From Prorocentrum cordatum (taxonomy: Eukaryota; Sar; Dinophyceae; Prorocentrales; Prorocentraceae): a DNA stretch of 64,000 nucleotides. The stretch is taken from the NCBI GenBank assembly GCA_963575745.1, contig CAUYUJ010004758.1, positions 355,001 through 419,000 of the forward strand, in the 5' to 3' direction. Positions 10,150-22,400 of the stretch are shown one piece after another. Both the position numbers and the translations under genes were made by a program. Positions within the stretch are counted from its first letter, which is position 1; each line of letters begins with the position of its first letter. The notes beneath the pieces were generated by a model. That model did no database searches, was not told where the DNA came from, and saw only the letters and a list, made by a program, of their open reading frames with translations.

Positions 10150-12460
10150 TCCTCCTCCCTTGCTTTTGTCCTCGGCGGGGATTTCAATGCGCAAGTGCAT
10201 CGAGGGGTGCTATCAGGCAAACTGTTACATTTTGTATGCCATGTCAATCTGCAGATTGCCAACGAAGAAAAGGAAAGCAGCCAGGACGACGCATGCACAT
10301 TTGAGAGCAGCATCGGCATTAGAATACACATTGAGTTTATCCTTGTCGGTCCTGGGTGGCGAATCTTGGAAGCAGCTGCGACGAATGATTTGGATCTCGG
10401 TTCCGATAGCAGAGCGGCGAGAGCAGTTCTTGTCCAAAACGGGCGCTGTGGAAGACACGGCTGGACCCGGGAGAAGAAGCCCAAGCGGCAGATTTTCAAA
10501 CCAACGCCGCAGTTCCGATCGCTGATGGCTGAAGCGCTGGCCCACGAGTGCCCTGTGACCGCGGATCAGATCGAAAAGATTACCGCGGCAACTGCTGCAC
10601 GATGCGAGGCTGCTTCTCCGGCCCCGGATCGCATCAGAGACAGTGCATTGCTGGCTCAACTTCGGCACGAACGAAAATCATGTAGAGATAAGGAGAGACG
10701 AAGCCAGCTCTCAAAGGACATCCAGAACGAAGCTCGGAAGTTGACGCGTCAATTCAAAACGGCAAGAACGGAAGAGATCCTAGAGAGTTTCCGCGGTGTC
10801 TCGGAGCTGGGGCCGCTGCATCGATGCCCTATTGAACGGCAGGCGCCAGCGACCAAACCGCAGGGAGCCATGGCTGACTTCATGGAGGATTTGTTCAACA
10901 GCGATGCGGACTGTCCTGAATTCTCGAAGGAACTCATTGGCACGATCCCTAATATCAGCCCAGGAGAGCTGCAACTTGCCGCCCGCAAGATGGCTAGAGG
11001 AAGATGGAAGGACAAAACCGGGATTTGGATAGAGATGATTGCAGGTGCAGGCCCAGAGCTGCTGCAGTACTTGACCAAAGTCTTCAACACTATTCTACGA
11101 GACGGTCGAATACCAGACGACGGGCACGTCGCGTTCTTCACGCTGCTCCCGAAAGCGGGGGATTTGACAGATCCAGCGAACTGGCGCCCGATTGCCATTT
11201 TACGCGTGCTGTACAAACTGTTTGCGAAAGTATTGCACGGCAAGTTGAAACAAAACTTACAAGAGCAACAATCCGACGAACGAATGGGCTTCATGCCAGA
11301 CAGGGGCACGGAGGACGCACTGCTCATCTTGGAGACCGCAATCGCGAGGTCGATCGAATTCAACATGCCGCTATTGTTCGCGAGCTTGGACCTAAAGAAG
11401 GCATTCGAGAGAATCAAATGGCCGCAGCTCTTCGAAACTCTTGAAGTACAGGGTGTGTCTTGGCCATATCTCGCGCTCTTAGCAGAGATCTACGGCGGAC
11501 AGAGGGGCAAGCTGCAGAACCAACGACTCTTCGACATCCGGCGGGGGGTTCGACAAGGTGACGTTTTGAGCCCTTTGCTCTTCAATGCTGCGTTAGAGCT
11601 GGTCGTGAGAAGATGGTCAAATCGATTGAGCACCCACGGCATTAAGATCGAGCCTGGTCCTTCTGGTCGCCGTTTGACTCACGTCATGTTCGCCGATGAC
11701 CTCATCATATACGCCGCGAGCCTGAACGAATTGACGTTGATGCTAGACTTTCTCGCTGAAGAACTACACCAGGTCGGCTTGGAGCTGAATGCAAAGAGGA
11801 GCAAAATCTTCACTTTGAATCGCAATTTCGTTCAAAGTGGTTGCCCATGGTTTGTGGACGCAGCAGGCGGTCTCATTGAGGTCGCGAGAGAAGAGAATTC
11901 CACGTGTATCTCGGCAACAAATATCCGGGCGACCTGAAGAACAGGGGAAAATCAATTCTGGCAAACTGGCTGCGCTGCGCATGGGCGAATGAACCACAAA
12001 TTCCGCTCTGCTCTGACCAACCGGCACGTGGATCTGCTTCTCAGATTTCGCCTCTTTGACAGTATCGGCACGCCTACAATGCTATATGGCCTCTCCACAG
12101 CTCCTTTGACTTCTGCCGACTTTGAGAACCTCGCTTCAACGCAGAGGCACATGATGAGATGTATGGCTGGCTTCATTAAGCACGACGACGATGAATGGTC
12201 CGACGTGTACAGGCGCGTCCGAGACAAAATCGAGCAAACTATACAGCGCTGGCCTATCACATTATGGGCAGAATAGTTGCGCAAATTAAAACAAAATCTA
12301 CACCTCAAGCTGCAAAGCCCTGGCCGGAATGCGTTGGCGCATGTGGTTGCCAGGTGAAGCCCAGGCGACGTGGCTGATCCGAAGTTGCCTGCTAGGCCGA
12401 AGCGTTCCAGAGGCAAGCCATGCACGACTTGGGACCGGTTTTACATAACATTTTTCCTTG
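10150..12460 (+). pseudogene. 5'-truncated, frameshifted LINE (endonuclease-reverse transcriptase)
   Basis: The main open frame runs 10015-11937 and carries a non-LTR reverse transcriptase. At its start the endonuclease motif GGDFNA (10174 on) and, further on, a degenerate C-terminal endonuclease box (GSDS where GSDH is usual) survive, but the N-terminal endonuclease half is missing. The RT core follows: GFMPDRGTEDALLILE, SLDLKKAFERI (motif A), RRGVRQGDVLSPLLFN (motif B) and the catalytic FADD at 11689-11700. Homology continues out of frame beyond 11905 (VYLGNKYPGDLKNRGKS), shifts again near 11985 (LTNRHVDLLLRFRLFDSIG), and ends with the LINE-type tail RGKPCTTWDRF near 12450. At least two frameshifts plus 5' truncation make it non-autonomous. 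The proline-rich stretch before 10150 is probably flanking DNA. Clade not assigned. Confidence 0.85.
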
Positions 12461-12646
12461 CGAGTCCAGTATTGGACCGGGCTTAGTGCTCAATCGGGGA
12501 TTGTATGTTGTGTTGGAAGGAGGGACACCCACGTCGGGCCGATGGGGAAGACCGACTGGAAATCTGCCTGCAAAAAGACTCCACAATGGTACCGTGATTT
12601 GGGCGACGCCGTGTGAGTCGCCGCCGGCGCCAGTTCCAGACCCGCG

Positions 12647-13111
12647 TCAGCCAACCGTCCACCCCGATGAGCTCCCCCCGACACACGACGGCCCACGACG
12701 ACCCCCCGACTGCCGCCGACAATCCTCGACCCCCCCCCCGGCGTTTTTCCTCTTCCCCCTCGTGTTTCGTCCTCCTCCCCCCCCCTCCTGCTCATTCAAC
12801 GCTCGCCTCCGCGCAGCAGGCACGAGCTGTTCGCCGCCCGCTGGCGGCGGTGGCGGCGCGCGAAGGGCCCCTGCGCACCAGCCGCCCGCGTGGCGAGATG
12901 TCGAATTTTGTTCGGAGCCTGCCCCTTGCTGCGGCGCCGACCGCGCAGCAGAGGCACACCGCCTCGCACTCTCCGCGGCCTGCTTTTGTAGCGCTCCAGC
13001 ACGTGCTCCGGCCCCGACGGCGACCACGCTGAGGTCAGCGGGCGCATTCCACCTGTTACCGCATGTGCCACAAACCGCGGAGTGAGGAGGCTTACGACCA
13101 CTGCGGGGCAT
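12647..13111 (-). CDS. hypothetical protein, leader-tagged retrogene
   Basis: An open frame of 154 codons from the ATG at 13111 lies directly downstream (minus strand) of the double spliced-leader relict at 13222-13258, giving a ~110-nt leader region. The N-terminus contains a CxxC pair (VCGTCGNRW); the rest is alanine/arginine-rich and becomes low complexity toward the C-terminus (poly-Gly, basic). Without a recognisable domain the frame choice is uncertain: an overlapping frame without an ATG is also open for ~138 codons. The relict argues that whatever is encoded here came from a mature mRNA, so no introns are expected. Function unknown. Confidence 0.4.
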   Translation of the reverse strand: MPRSGRKPPHSAVCGTCGNRWNAPADLSVVAVGAGARAGALQKQAAESARRCASAARSAPQQGAGSEQNSTSRHAGGWCAGALRAPPPPPAGGEQLVPAARRRALNEQEGGGGGRNTRGKRKNAGGGVEDCRRQSGGRRGPSCVGGSSSGWTVG

Positions 13112-13221
13112 TCCTGGTGGAGCCCTTTTGGGGCTAGCGCGGCCAGGTGTCCTGGCAATGCGGTCAAAACGACAGGGCTTGCGGTGTGCCCTCCGTAAAC
13201 AGGAATGCGCACAGGCGCCCC

Positions 13222-13258
13222 CTTGAGCCAAAATGGCTTGAGCCAAAATGGCTACAGA
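13222..13258 (-). other. tandem dinoflagellate spliced-leader relict
   Basis: Read on the minus strand from 13258, the sequence matches the 22-nt dinoflagellate spliced leader (DCCGTAGCCATTTTGGCTCAAG in total) at 21 of 22 positions, the exception being T for the third base. It is followed immediately by CCATTTTGGCTCAAG, a leader lacking its first six bases. A new leader spliced at the AG inside an older leader (after CCGTAG) would leave exactly this arrangement, so the locus records two rounds of trans-splicing before genomic reintegration. Confidence 0.92.
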
Positions 13259-13405
13259 CCCTCCTCCTTTTCCTCGTTCCCCTCTTCCTCCTCTTCCTCT
13301 TCCTCCTCTTCCTCCTCCTCCTCCTCCTCCTCCTCCTGCTGCTCTTCCTCCTCCTCCTCCTCCTCCTCCTCTTTCTCCTCCTCATCTTCCTCCCTCCAAC
13401 TCCTG
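13257..13405. repeat. (TCC)n microsatellite
   Basis: Long TCC/TTC trinucleotide tract directly upstream of the leader relict. It translates to polySer/Pro/Leu or polyArg depending on frame. Confidence 0.95.
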
Positions 13406-13699
13406 CTCCTCCAAAAAGCTCCCTTGCTTCAGCCAGGGTACCATGAACACTCCGTGGACATTCGGTGGCCCAGGCTTCTGTGCAGGCCGAGTCGAGAGAT
13501 ATGAGATATGCTACCCGATCTGCTCTTTTGCTAGTTGCGCGGGCATCGAAGCGTGTAAGGCTACACGGGCCTCTTGGCCGAGCGTCAAGGCTCAGACCAT
13601 CCTGGCCTCAAGACACAACGTCCGAGGCTACGGCGTAGCCTATTCTACGGCCAAAACTTGGGAAGGGCAACCATCGGCCCTGCCGTCGGGCCGTCTTTT

Positions 13700-13905
13700 G
13701 CGATCAATCAATGACTACCTACCAGACCACCCCAACCCAACCCGAAGACCCGAATTTGACCCGAATTTCGGGGTGGGGGGGGTACGGGTTCCATGTGTTT
13801 TTTCAGCGTTCCCCGACCCCCCCCCACTGGAAATGGAGGGCAAATTGAGGCCTTCGGGTTGGGTTGGGGTGGTTTGGTAGGTGGTGATCAATGCTGTCAG
13901 GGGTC
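13700..13905. mobile_element. fold-back, MITE-like hairpin
   Basis: Imperfect inverted repeat of roughly 50 bp: the left arm contains CCACCCCAACCCAACCCGAA (from about 13727) and the right arm contains its complement (from about 13857), with ACTACCTACCA against TGGTAGGTGGT at the outer ends. Between them are ~85 bp with C and G homopolymers and no ORF. The shape fits a miniature inverted-repeat element, but no clear target-site duplication is visible. Confidence 0.55.
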
Positions 13906-14097
13906 CCTTGCTTGAGCGCGGGGTGGAACCAAACAGCGTGGCTGTGAGGCCATCCGCTCCGGCCGACGCGGTGGCGGCGCGAGCTCCGGCGAGGCGAGCC
14001 TGCCCCATGTTGACGCCTCCCGAGTCGCCGAACTGCACGGCTCTGATTCCCCTGAGGCGCTGGTGTACCCATCGGTCGGAAGAAGTAGGTAGAAACA

Positions 14098-14210
14098 TGA
14101 AGTAGGAAGGCGTTGGAAATAGATTGGGTTTCCGCCCGCCTCCTGCAGAGGAAGGAAGAGGGAAAACCACTCGACTCTTGAAGTAGGAAGGCGCTGAAAG
14201 TAGATTGGAA
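14098..14210 (+). repeat. direct repeat around GAAGTAGGAAGGCG
   Basis: GAAGTAGGAAGGCG followed by TTGGAAATAGATTGG near 14099 recurs with small changes near 14179 (81 bp apart). Short tandem duplication without coding capacity. Confidence 0.6.
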
Positions 14211-14574
14211 TCTGGGAATCCCAAAATACCTACTTTCAACGACCGATGGGTAATGGGAGATGGCCCAACGCCGGCGTGAGGGAGTTCACGGTGCGCGTGA
14301 GGAAAAGGAGGCCAGCACAGGCTGAGCGTGCTAGGGGCAACTTACGGCCCGCATCATCCCTCAGGTCCCTCCCTCTCCTCCTCCTCCTCCTCCTTCGCCT
14401 CCTCCCTCCCTCCTTTTCCTCCTCCCCGCCCCCGCTGTCCCCTCCTCCTCCTCGACCCCGCTGGACCCCTGAGGGGCAGCGGGAATGAAGAGGAGGAGGA
14501 GGCCCCCCTGGGGCCCCGCCAGCCGCCGGAGGTGCCAGGCACCTCCCACGCGGGCAGCTGGGCGTCAGCCTGGC

Positions 14575-14668
14575 ATTTGCCGCGTCCGTCGTCCGCCGTC
14601 CGCCGTACGCCGTCCGCCGTCCGCCGTCCGTCGTAAGTCGTCCATGGTCCGTCGTCGTTCGCCAGTCG

Positions 14669-14704
<36 letters not shown>

Positions 14705-14735
14705 TCGTCATCGTCGTCGTTCTCGGAGCGTGCCC
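14575..14735. repeat. GTCCGCC / GTC microsatellite
   Basis: GTCCGCCGT words (14588-14640) grade into a pure GTC/ATC tract (14665-14732). Simple sequence only. Confidence 0.9.
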
Positions 14736-14839
14736 ATCCATTGTGCACTTCCCGCTGGTACAACGATTGATTGCGTTATCGACCAGGAAGTCGGTAGCTT
14801 GAAGGTTGGATCGGATTTTGGTCCTCAACAACAATAAAC

Positions 14840-16000
14840 TCCAATCATGCAAGCTCCCTTTCCTGTCTTCTTCCCTCCCGTCCCCTCTCCTGCTCGTTTC
14901 CCGCTGCATGCCCGTCACCGTTTCTGCTTAGGCACATCTGGGGTGAAATACGCAGTCCGAGGAAAAGGTGCTTCGAGGTACTTCGAGGGTAAGGGTCTGG
15001 TCGTCCTGTCCCTGCCATCCATACTCTGCTTACTGTCCTTTCTATTCTTGCTGCGTCTCAGAGGATGGCAGGCAATCCTTTTCAAGAGTAGACGAAAATG
15101 CAGTCCACGAGGCCGCCACAGTCGATGGCGTACTCGTAACAACCAGTCGCTCTCGCCGGGGATGTGTACATGCAACCAAGGGGGGGCCTTCCAACAATCT
15201 CGATTTGGGCTCGTCAATGTGTCGACATGCGCGTTGAAATGGACCAGCCGATTGAGCCGGCAACGAACATCGAGGTGATCGTGGTCGTCACGAGCATCCC
15301 CAGTCTGAAGGCATATCTCGAAAAAAAGCGGGCGATCCTTGATGCGTGGAGGTGTGGTGAGGAGCCGGACGTGGCTCTGGACCGTTGCATCCACAGACCA
15401 TGATCGACTTGCGCCTGCCAGATGACAAGCGGGACTTTTTGATGAAAGGCGTGAACCTCATGAACCAGCAGATGGGGGGCCTCCCAACAGCCAGACATTG
15501 TTGAACATCTGTCGTCTCTCAAAAAGAAGTGGGACCACAAAAAAGAAGGCAGAGATGCAACGAAGCCGTCCAGGTAAAAAGTCCTTGTGCGAGCGCCTCG
15601 AGGAGAATTCGGACAACGACCAGCGTCCTCAAAAGACCAACCAGGACCGTCCAGATGAACCACCCCCGGCACCGTCGGCACCGAAGTGCTTTCCTGATCA
15701 GGGAAGCGTCGTGACGGGCACTCAAACGTTCGGTGACCAGCAGGTGTTCATTATCAGGGTTGGCGAGGAGTTCTCCAAGGTGAGCTGGGAGATCCTTGGC
15801 GGCATGCTTCTGCCTCCGGCGCCAGTGGCTCGTCCCACGACCGAGCACATGGAAACTCCGAATCCCAGAGATCGCAGCGACACAAGTGCCGAATTCTAGC
15901 TGATCTCTCTCGAAGACTTAGTTCTTGGGACTCGCATAGCAAAGGGTTTTCGCGGACACAAGATCTGTGCAGACTTCCGAATAATCGTTGGGATTTGGAT
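14840..16000. other. no confident gene; two short open stretches
   Basis: Two plus-strand stretches (about 15230-15403 and 15498-15899) have a more protein-like composition than the surroundings, for example IEVIVVVTSIPSLKAYLEKK and later FIIRVGEEFSKVSWEILGG. They lie in different frames, are interrupted by stops and show no family motif. They may be decayed exons of one gene. Confidence 0.3.
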
Positions 16001-16559
16001 GGTTCAAATGTGAAAATATGTGAGGCAATTGTTCTCTCTGGAGCGACCGGTCCGCATTATTTTGCACGAGTCTCGGAACTGCATTATCATCTGTCGTTCG
16101 TGCTGGTGAGACAGCAATGTGAACCGAGGTTTCCAGATGCCACGAAATTCGTGGATCATCTCACGCGGCGTTGCAATGAAATCACACACTTCGGCTGGCT
16201 GCATTCCGTAGTTGGATTGAAGAGCTGTGGACACATGCGCTGGGAAGATTCTGGCCAGTGCTTTTTGGGTTTTGTACACCGACAACAAATGTAAAACGCG
16301 TAGCAATTCCATTATCAAGTGTATTTGCAACAGTGGAAGCGGCCCAGGAAAGCAAACAAAATTACCTGCCAGAAACTGCGTATGGTCCGTATGGTGTTGT
16401 AATTCTCTGCGGGTTCTTACTTCGCTGGTTTGCAGGGCAACGCCGCAGCGTAGGACCTCCGCATATGTCCATTACCATTACACAGCGTCGATATGGTAGA
16501 CATGTTGCTGTATCTCATCTGCCCCAAAATATATCATGTACTTCTGCCTCAACGTTGGG

Positions 16560-17220
16560 CCAATAATACTTTCAAGAAACTGTCATCAACATGAATTTCA
16601 ACATATTTGTTCAACGTGGCTGGATGGAAAAACGGGTTGGACAACGTCGAATTTCTGTGCACATGCGCTTTCCGTGTCACGCATCTGGTCAATATGCTGC
16701 CACATGCGCTGTTGTTCAGCATCGTGTCGGTCCTGTCCACAGCGGGTACGAGCAACGATCTCGTGAAGGCTGCCCACTCGACGTTATAGTTGGAATACTT
16801 TCTATTGAAGACGCGTGCGACAGATTTCTCGAGATTGATTAGGGGCTGACCTGCTTCAGCTTGGAAAGTACTGGCTGCATGCGCAACTTGTTTCTGTATG
16901 AGGTTATGGACAGCGGCGTCGAATTCGGCGAGAAGTCCAGGAAGTTGCGCATGAGCGGCGGGTCAGGCGGCGTCACGACGCGTTGCAAGACCACGAACTC
17001 CGTGAGCGCATTCGGCTGGTGCAGCGGGCGCAGGTCGCTGCCGCTCAAGGGACGGGAAGGTGGACAAGTTCTTGATGTGTTCTGCGATCTGTTTAGCCGA
17101 ACGTGCGCACTGCCACAGGCCGCCGGCCCCTGCAAAAGAGTCGGCCTGAGCGGCGGCAGCATGATGTGGCGGTGCAGCTGAATGGTGAGGATGGGTACTG
17201 TCCGTGTCCATGGTTGGTGT
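16560..17220 (-). pseudogene. frameshifted gene remnant, unknown family
   Basis: Read on minus, a protein-like stretch begins near the ATG at 17211 (MDTDSTHPHHSAAPPHH) and continues WQCARSAKQIAEHIKNLSTF. It then shifts frame near 17055 to SDLRPLHQPNALTEFVVLQ and SITSYRNKLRMQPVLSKLKQ, and shifts again near 16850 to NLEKSVARVFNRKYSNYNVE and PATLNKYVEIHVDDSFLKVL before a stop at about 16551. Each piece is AT-richer and more natural in composition than the alternatives, so I read one gene with two frameshifts. A further open stretch at 16004-16330 on minus could be its distal part. No domain recognised. A diverged leader relict lies ~540 bp upstream, which would fit a processed pseudogene. Confidence 0.45.
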
Positions 17221-17727
17221 TAACGCACCTGCAGATGCTGGGCGAGCTGAAGAGCGAGCGGGGCGCGCAGAGGAGCGACCAGATGCGCAGGCTCCATGGT
17301 GGCTGCCAGCGGATCCTTGACTGCTGAATCCTGCTTTGCCTCTGGCGGCAACCGTGTCTCTGGCGTCGGTTCGCTGGCGGTTTGGCGGGGCGTCGCAATG
17401 GCTTGGTTTGCGTTGACGAGTGTATAAACAGCTGGCTGCGGGAGGTGGATCGATCGTCACCACTGGAGGAGTTCGCCGACATGTTGAGGTGAGCCACTTG
17501 GCGCCAGGCACCACAGGAGATTCTCATCCAACGCCTGGATCGGAGCGGGCTCGACGCGAGGATACGGAGAGTTCGGAGCGGGCCTCGGCGAATGGATATG
17601 TAAGGCCGCCTGCAAGGCCGGTGCGAGAAGCAAGCAAAGCTGGACAGGCGGCCGCAAGCCCCTGATTGTGGCGGCAAGTCTGCGAGGACTGGTGGGAGCC
17701 TACCCAATGAACGGACACCATCTTGGC

Positions 17728-17749
17728 CTTGAGCCAACATGGATACGGC
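17728..17749 (-). other. diverged single spliced-leader relict
   Basis: The minus-strand sequence CCGTATCCATGTTGGCTCAAG (17748 to 17728) matches the spliced-leader core at 19 of 21 positions, with the permitted D base (G) before it. An ATG follows within ten bases and opens a 65-codon frame ending at 17524 with no recognisable motif. It is a weaker case than the relict at 13222 because it is single and has two mismatches. Confidence 0.55.
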
Positions 17750-18035
17750 GACGGGAAGAGGAGGAGGCGGAGGAGGAAGAGAGGAAGGAGCACGAGGAGG
17801 AGGAGGACGAGGAAGAGGCAACGACGACACGACGACGACGGCGAAGGCCGACGATGATGGCGGCGGCGCCGGCGACGGCCGACGGCAACGGCCGACGGCG
17901 GCGACGACGACGACGGCGACGCCGGCGACGCAGCGGCAAAAGCGGCGGCGGCGACGGCGAAGGCCGACGGCGACAACGATGGCGACGACGGCGACGCGAC
18001 GGCGACAACGACGGCGACGGCGGTGACGGAAAAGG
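17750..18035. repeat. GAGGA / CGACGG low-complexity tract
   Basis: GAG/GAA-rich tract (17755-17820) followed by CGACGG-type trinucleotide drift up to about 18030. Translations are poly-Arg, poly-Glu or poly-Ser; no gene supported. Confidence 0.85.
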
Positions 18036-18988
18036 CGACGCGCCCGGCCTCGTCGCTGAAATAAGCCCAGGAGCCCCCGGGCGTATCCGAGAGCCAGGTG
18101 CGCAGCTGCGCCCAGGGTCGGCCACCCTGGCGGCGGCGACGACAACGGCGACGGCGACCTAGGAAGTACGAAGAACAGTGCCAATGCACCGTACCATGGC
18201 TGGACTCCCCTCAGGCCCCACCCCAACGCGGTACGGTGCATACTTGTTCGGCCTTGGGTGCCGAAGCACGATGTACCATATCATCCCTGGGTCGAGGATC
18301 GACGAGGCCGTGGAAGATGCCAGCGCGGAACGGTGCAAACGAAACGTCCGCCGAGGAAGGGCCCGATCTTGCGCGCGAGCGCGCCCCAACACTGACCATG
18401 ACCTGGCGGGATCCAAAGAGGTTGGCATATCTTTGGTGGGCACATTTTACTTCCGCCAGCTTCCGCTGGCCTTGCTCTCATCTGATTGGCCAAGCGCGCG
18501 GCGGCCTGGGGCTGGAGGACCGCCCGCCGACAAGATCGGCGGCGACGGCGATCGCGATCTGGCTTTTCTTCGTGGGGCCGCCTCCTGAGACCTCCTCATT
18601 GCCACGATTTCGAGCTTGCCCCAATGTCTTGGCCTGAACGCGCACCAAGAGGAGGTCCCGGGCTCGACAACAACGTCGACGACGACGACGACGATGACGA
18701 CTGCGACGGCGACAACGGCGGCGACAGTGGCAGCGGAGATGGGTAGCTGCGTCGCTTCTCGTACCATCCTCCTGCTCCTCCTCATTCTCGTCCTCCTCCT
18801 CCTCCTCCTCAACCTCCTCCTCTGGGCCACCTCCTCCTTCTCCTACTCCTCCTATTCCTCCTCCTCGTCATCGCCACCTTCATCAACATCATCAGATTTG
18901 CCTTCATGGCCCCTACCACCACAAGCAACAGCATCAACATAATCATCCTTATTAGCAACACCGTCATCATCATCACCACCCCCCTCCA

Positions 18989-19115
18989 TCAGCATCACCA
19001 GTCGCGTCTTCGTATCAGCACCAATCTAATCAATGGCCTCGCCAACATCACAACATTCATCATGATCATTTCCAACATCCGCATCATCGTAAACGTCGTC
19101 GCCACCACTCCTTTC
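18989..19115 (+). repeat. diverged direct repeat, left copy
   Basis: A segment beginning near CATCAGCATCACCAGTCGCG and running through TCTAATCAATGGCCTCGCC to about 19115 is similar to 22582-22712. The two copies bracket the RT pseudogene at 19480-22575. Confidence 0.6.
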
Positions 19116-19479
19116 ATAATCGCCACCACCATCCTCATCATCACCGACATCAACATCATCAACATCATCAACAAAAACAAACCCCACCCTATTTACGGGG
19201 AAAAAACGTATTGAGAATGCTGATGCAACTGGCGTGTGGTTACAACGACAGAATGCCACAACAAACTGGATTGCGCTCCTGGACGTTGCATGGAACCGGA
19301 AGCTCTAATACCCATACATACATATAGGAAGAGATATTCATGCGGCATGCCATTTCTCAAACGAGCGTTTGGTTCTCGAATCCGCTTTCGCCGCAGCAAC
19401 TCTGTGTCTTGTCGACAACGCCATGCACTCGGTTTGTCACACACGCTACGAGATGTTATCTGCACCCACCCGATTTCGC

Positions 19480-22400
19480 GCAGGGCTTCGACCGTTCCGC
19501 CTCCTCCACCACGAACTCAAAGAGAACGTCCATGCGTCGCAGTCGACCTAGACACCGAAACTGCTGCACGTATCCCGAAGTTGCGCTCAATACAGCATTG
19601 TATCAGCGGGCCCTTCCTACGCATTCAGACTCAAGTCCTGCCTGCTGTGGAATCGTCGGCCCACGGCGCCTGGGCAGAGGATCCAGGAGCAGAGGAGATC
19701 TACTTCAGAACTTGGGAACTATTCGTATTGCTCCCACGAACGCTTCTACATCCTACCAATCATGTAGGAGCGGCAGGGGAACGCGCATTGCGTCGACGCA
19801 TTGCTCTTTTCGACTTCGGCGAACGGGACAAATTGATCGAGGGTGCAAGGTTTGCGGTTCGTGGACAACGGCAGGCAACCAACAACCCAGCTACACATTC
19901 CAACCTAGTAGACAAGCATTGAAATTCTTAAGCATGGGAAAACTAAACCACGCTGCACGCGTGCTCAAATTAGCCGGACTTGCACTGTGAACCCAATCGA
20001 CGTTGGACGAATCGCGGAATGAATATTTACGATCACCGGTTCTGTCAGAACCATGTCCCGCCTGCATTTATGGAGTTTAGAGCCCATGGTGGCATGGCGC
20101 TTGACAAAAATGCTTTTGCAACAATTTCACGTGGTTCTCGGAGGGGCCTTAGTGCGGGACTTTGGGGTAGCAGGTACGATCACTTCAAACTCTGCCTGGA
20201 CGGTACTACTGCGTCTGATTTCTTAGGGAACGTTGCCGAGATCGTGACACAAGGCTGGCTTCCAACTTCCATCGAAAATGCTTTGCGGGCATCCTTAATG
20301 ACGGCGCGACTGAAATTTAGCAACTGAGTCCGAGGAATTGCAGCAGGAGACACTTTCAGACATTAGTTGCAAAAGTTCTGGCGAAGCAGTACCAAGCTGA
20401 ATTGAGAATTGCTGTGATGCCGCAGATTAGTGGGCTTTGTGACCGGAGCGGCACCGACGCAGCAATGCATTTCTTAAAATACATGACGGATACCTACTTG
20501 GACAAAGTAATCGTGAACATCGATGGTATCGGAACGTTCGACCATATTTATTGCGCCCGGATGTTCAAAAAATTGGTTGCCAACCCGCAGCTTCACGGCC
20601 TCATCCCGTTTGTCCGTATGTGTTATGGATCTGGTCAGTGGGTGGAGAGTGCAGGCGATGGAGGCAGGTCTATGCGTGGATGGGTCGGTGGTCCACAATT
20701 TCAATGGGCCGATCGTGCAGGTGTGCCACATACGATTGAGCAAAGCGATGGTGAAGAACAAAAGGATGCACTCATGTCGGCATTATTTTCGTTGGCGCTT
20801 CACCCCTCCTTGGAGCAAATCCAGGCTCGCCTCCCGCCAGGGACTACTCTTGTTGCTTACCTGAACGATATCTATATCGTGCGCGACCCCGACAAAACAG
20901 TGTATATATACTGACAACTGCCAGGGGTATACTTCGCGACAAGTGCCACATTGATATCAACGACGGCAAACTCGCTCGATGGGGCCGCCAGCCAGGGCCA
21001 TGCCCAGATAATCTAGCTGAACACCATAGGGAAGCATGGAAATCGAATGCGCCTGATGCTGCAGCTCGGGGGATCGAAGTATTAGGTACACCCATGGGTA
21101 CGGACGAGCACATCGAGTCACAAGGGGCCACGTTGGTTGTGGAGAGGGCGAAGCTATTCAATTACTTGCCAGAGCTCCCCAATCTACAGCCAGCATGGCT
21201 TCTACGGTAATATTGTGCCGCCCCTCGCATCATACATCTGTTCCGGACGCTTCCGCGACGCCAGATGCGAAACATTACGGAAAACCGCGACGACGATAGA
21301 TTACAAGAGCTCCAACAAATGTTATACATACCAAGTATTGACGTACGGAACGAATAGTTGCATGCTGCGCCTTATGGCGCGTGGGTGCGACAAGTTCAGT
21401 TACCTTTACGGTTGGCTGGATGGGGCTGCGGGACTCTACACGGATTTCCCCAGCAGCATACTGGGAAAGTTGGGCAGATGTTACCCCAGGATTATTTGAA
21501 CGCTTCCCCGAAGAAGCCTGGAAGATCACGACACTACTTTGCACGCAGTGCCGCCTGGACAACCCCATTTCGGTCCAGAATGTTCGGCTGCCGCGGAATT
21601 GGCAGGGAAACTTTGAAGACATTGCAATCGGAACGAGACCACGGAACCCACCACCCGAGGCAGCTGAATGAGGTGAGTGGCGACACGGGTGACAACTTCA
21701 CGCTGATAATCCCGCGGAGCGGTCGGCTTACATTGATCTGTTACGCACAATGCCCGCGCGCAGCCGTCGGGCGAACGCCGCCTCAATACCCAGAAACCGC
21801 AGTCATTCAAATCTGGGGCCATTCACGACTACGTGATTAACGGTATGTCATACGACAGTAGGTCTTCAACTTACGAACTTGGCAATGGTGAGTTGCGTGC
21901 GTACACCCCTGGGCATTGCTGCGTCGCACGACGGACCAGATCCGCATGGACACAACAAGCTTGCTGATGGTTAGGGAGGGCGAACACATGTTCGACATAC
22001 GGGCACGGGGCGACCACATGGCGTCAAGTATTGGTGGAAGCAAGCAGACGAATTTCCGACCGTGACGTTGAACGAATGTTGCGAGACTCCCATATTCAAA
22101 TCCCGGCTGACGATCAACGACGGTTAGATCTCATAGCACCCGGGCCTAATGTGGCAGCCGGCTTGCCGCTGTTTTGCTATGCGTGCTGCCACCGATATCG
22201 CGAACCAGTGGCGAACCAGCACGCCCCGTGGAGGTACCGGGAATCGTTGGGGCGCATTGTTAGGAAGAGCGGGGCATAACAATGGCAATAATGTGACATG
22301 TTCGTCTGCGCTGGACAGCGGCGTCGGTGCGTTATATTGCTCAGGCGCCGAGGTTATGGACGATGGTCTGCCCAAGCGGTCCAGTTAGTTCCTCTGGTAG

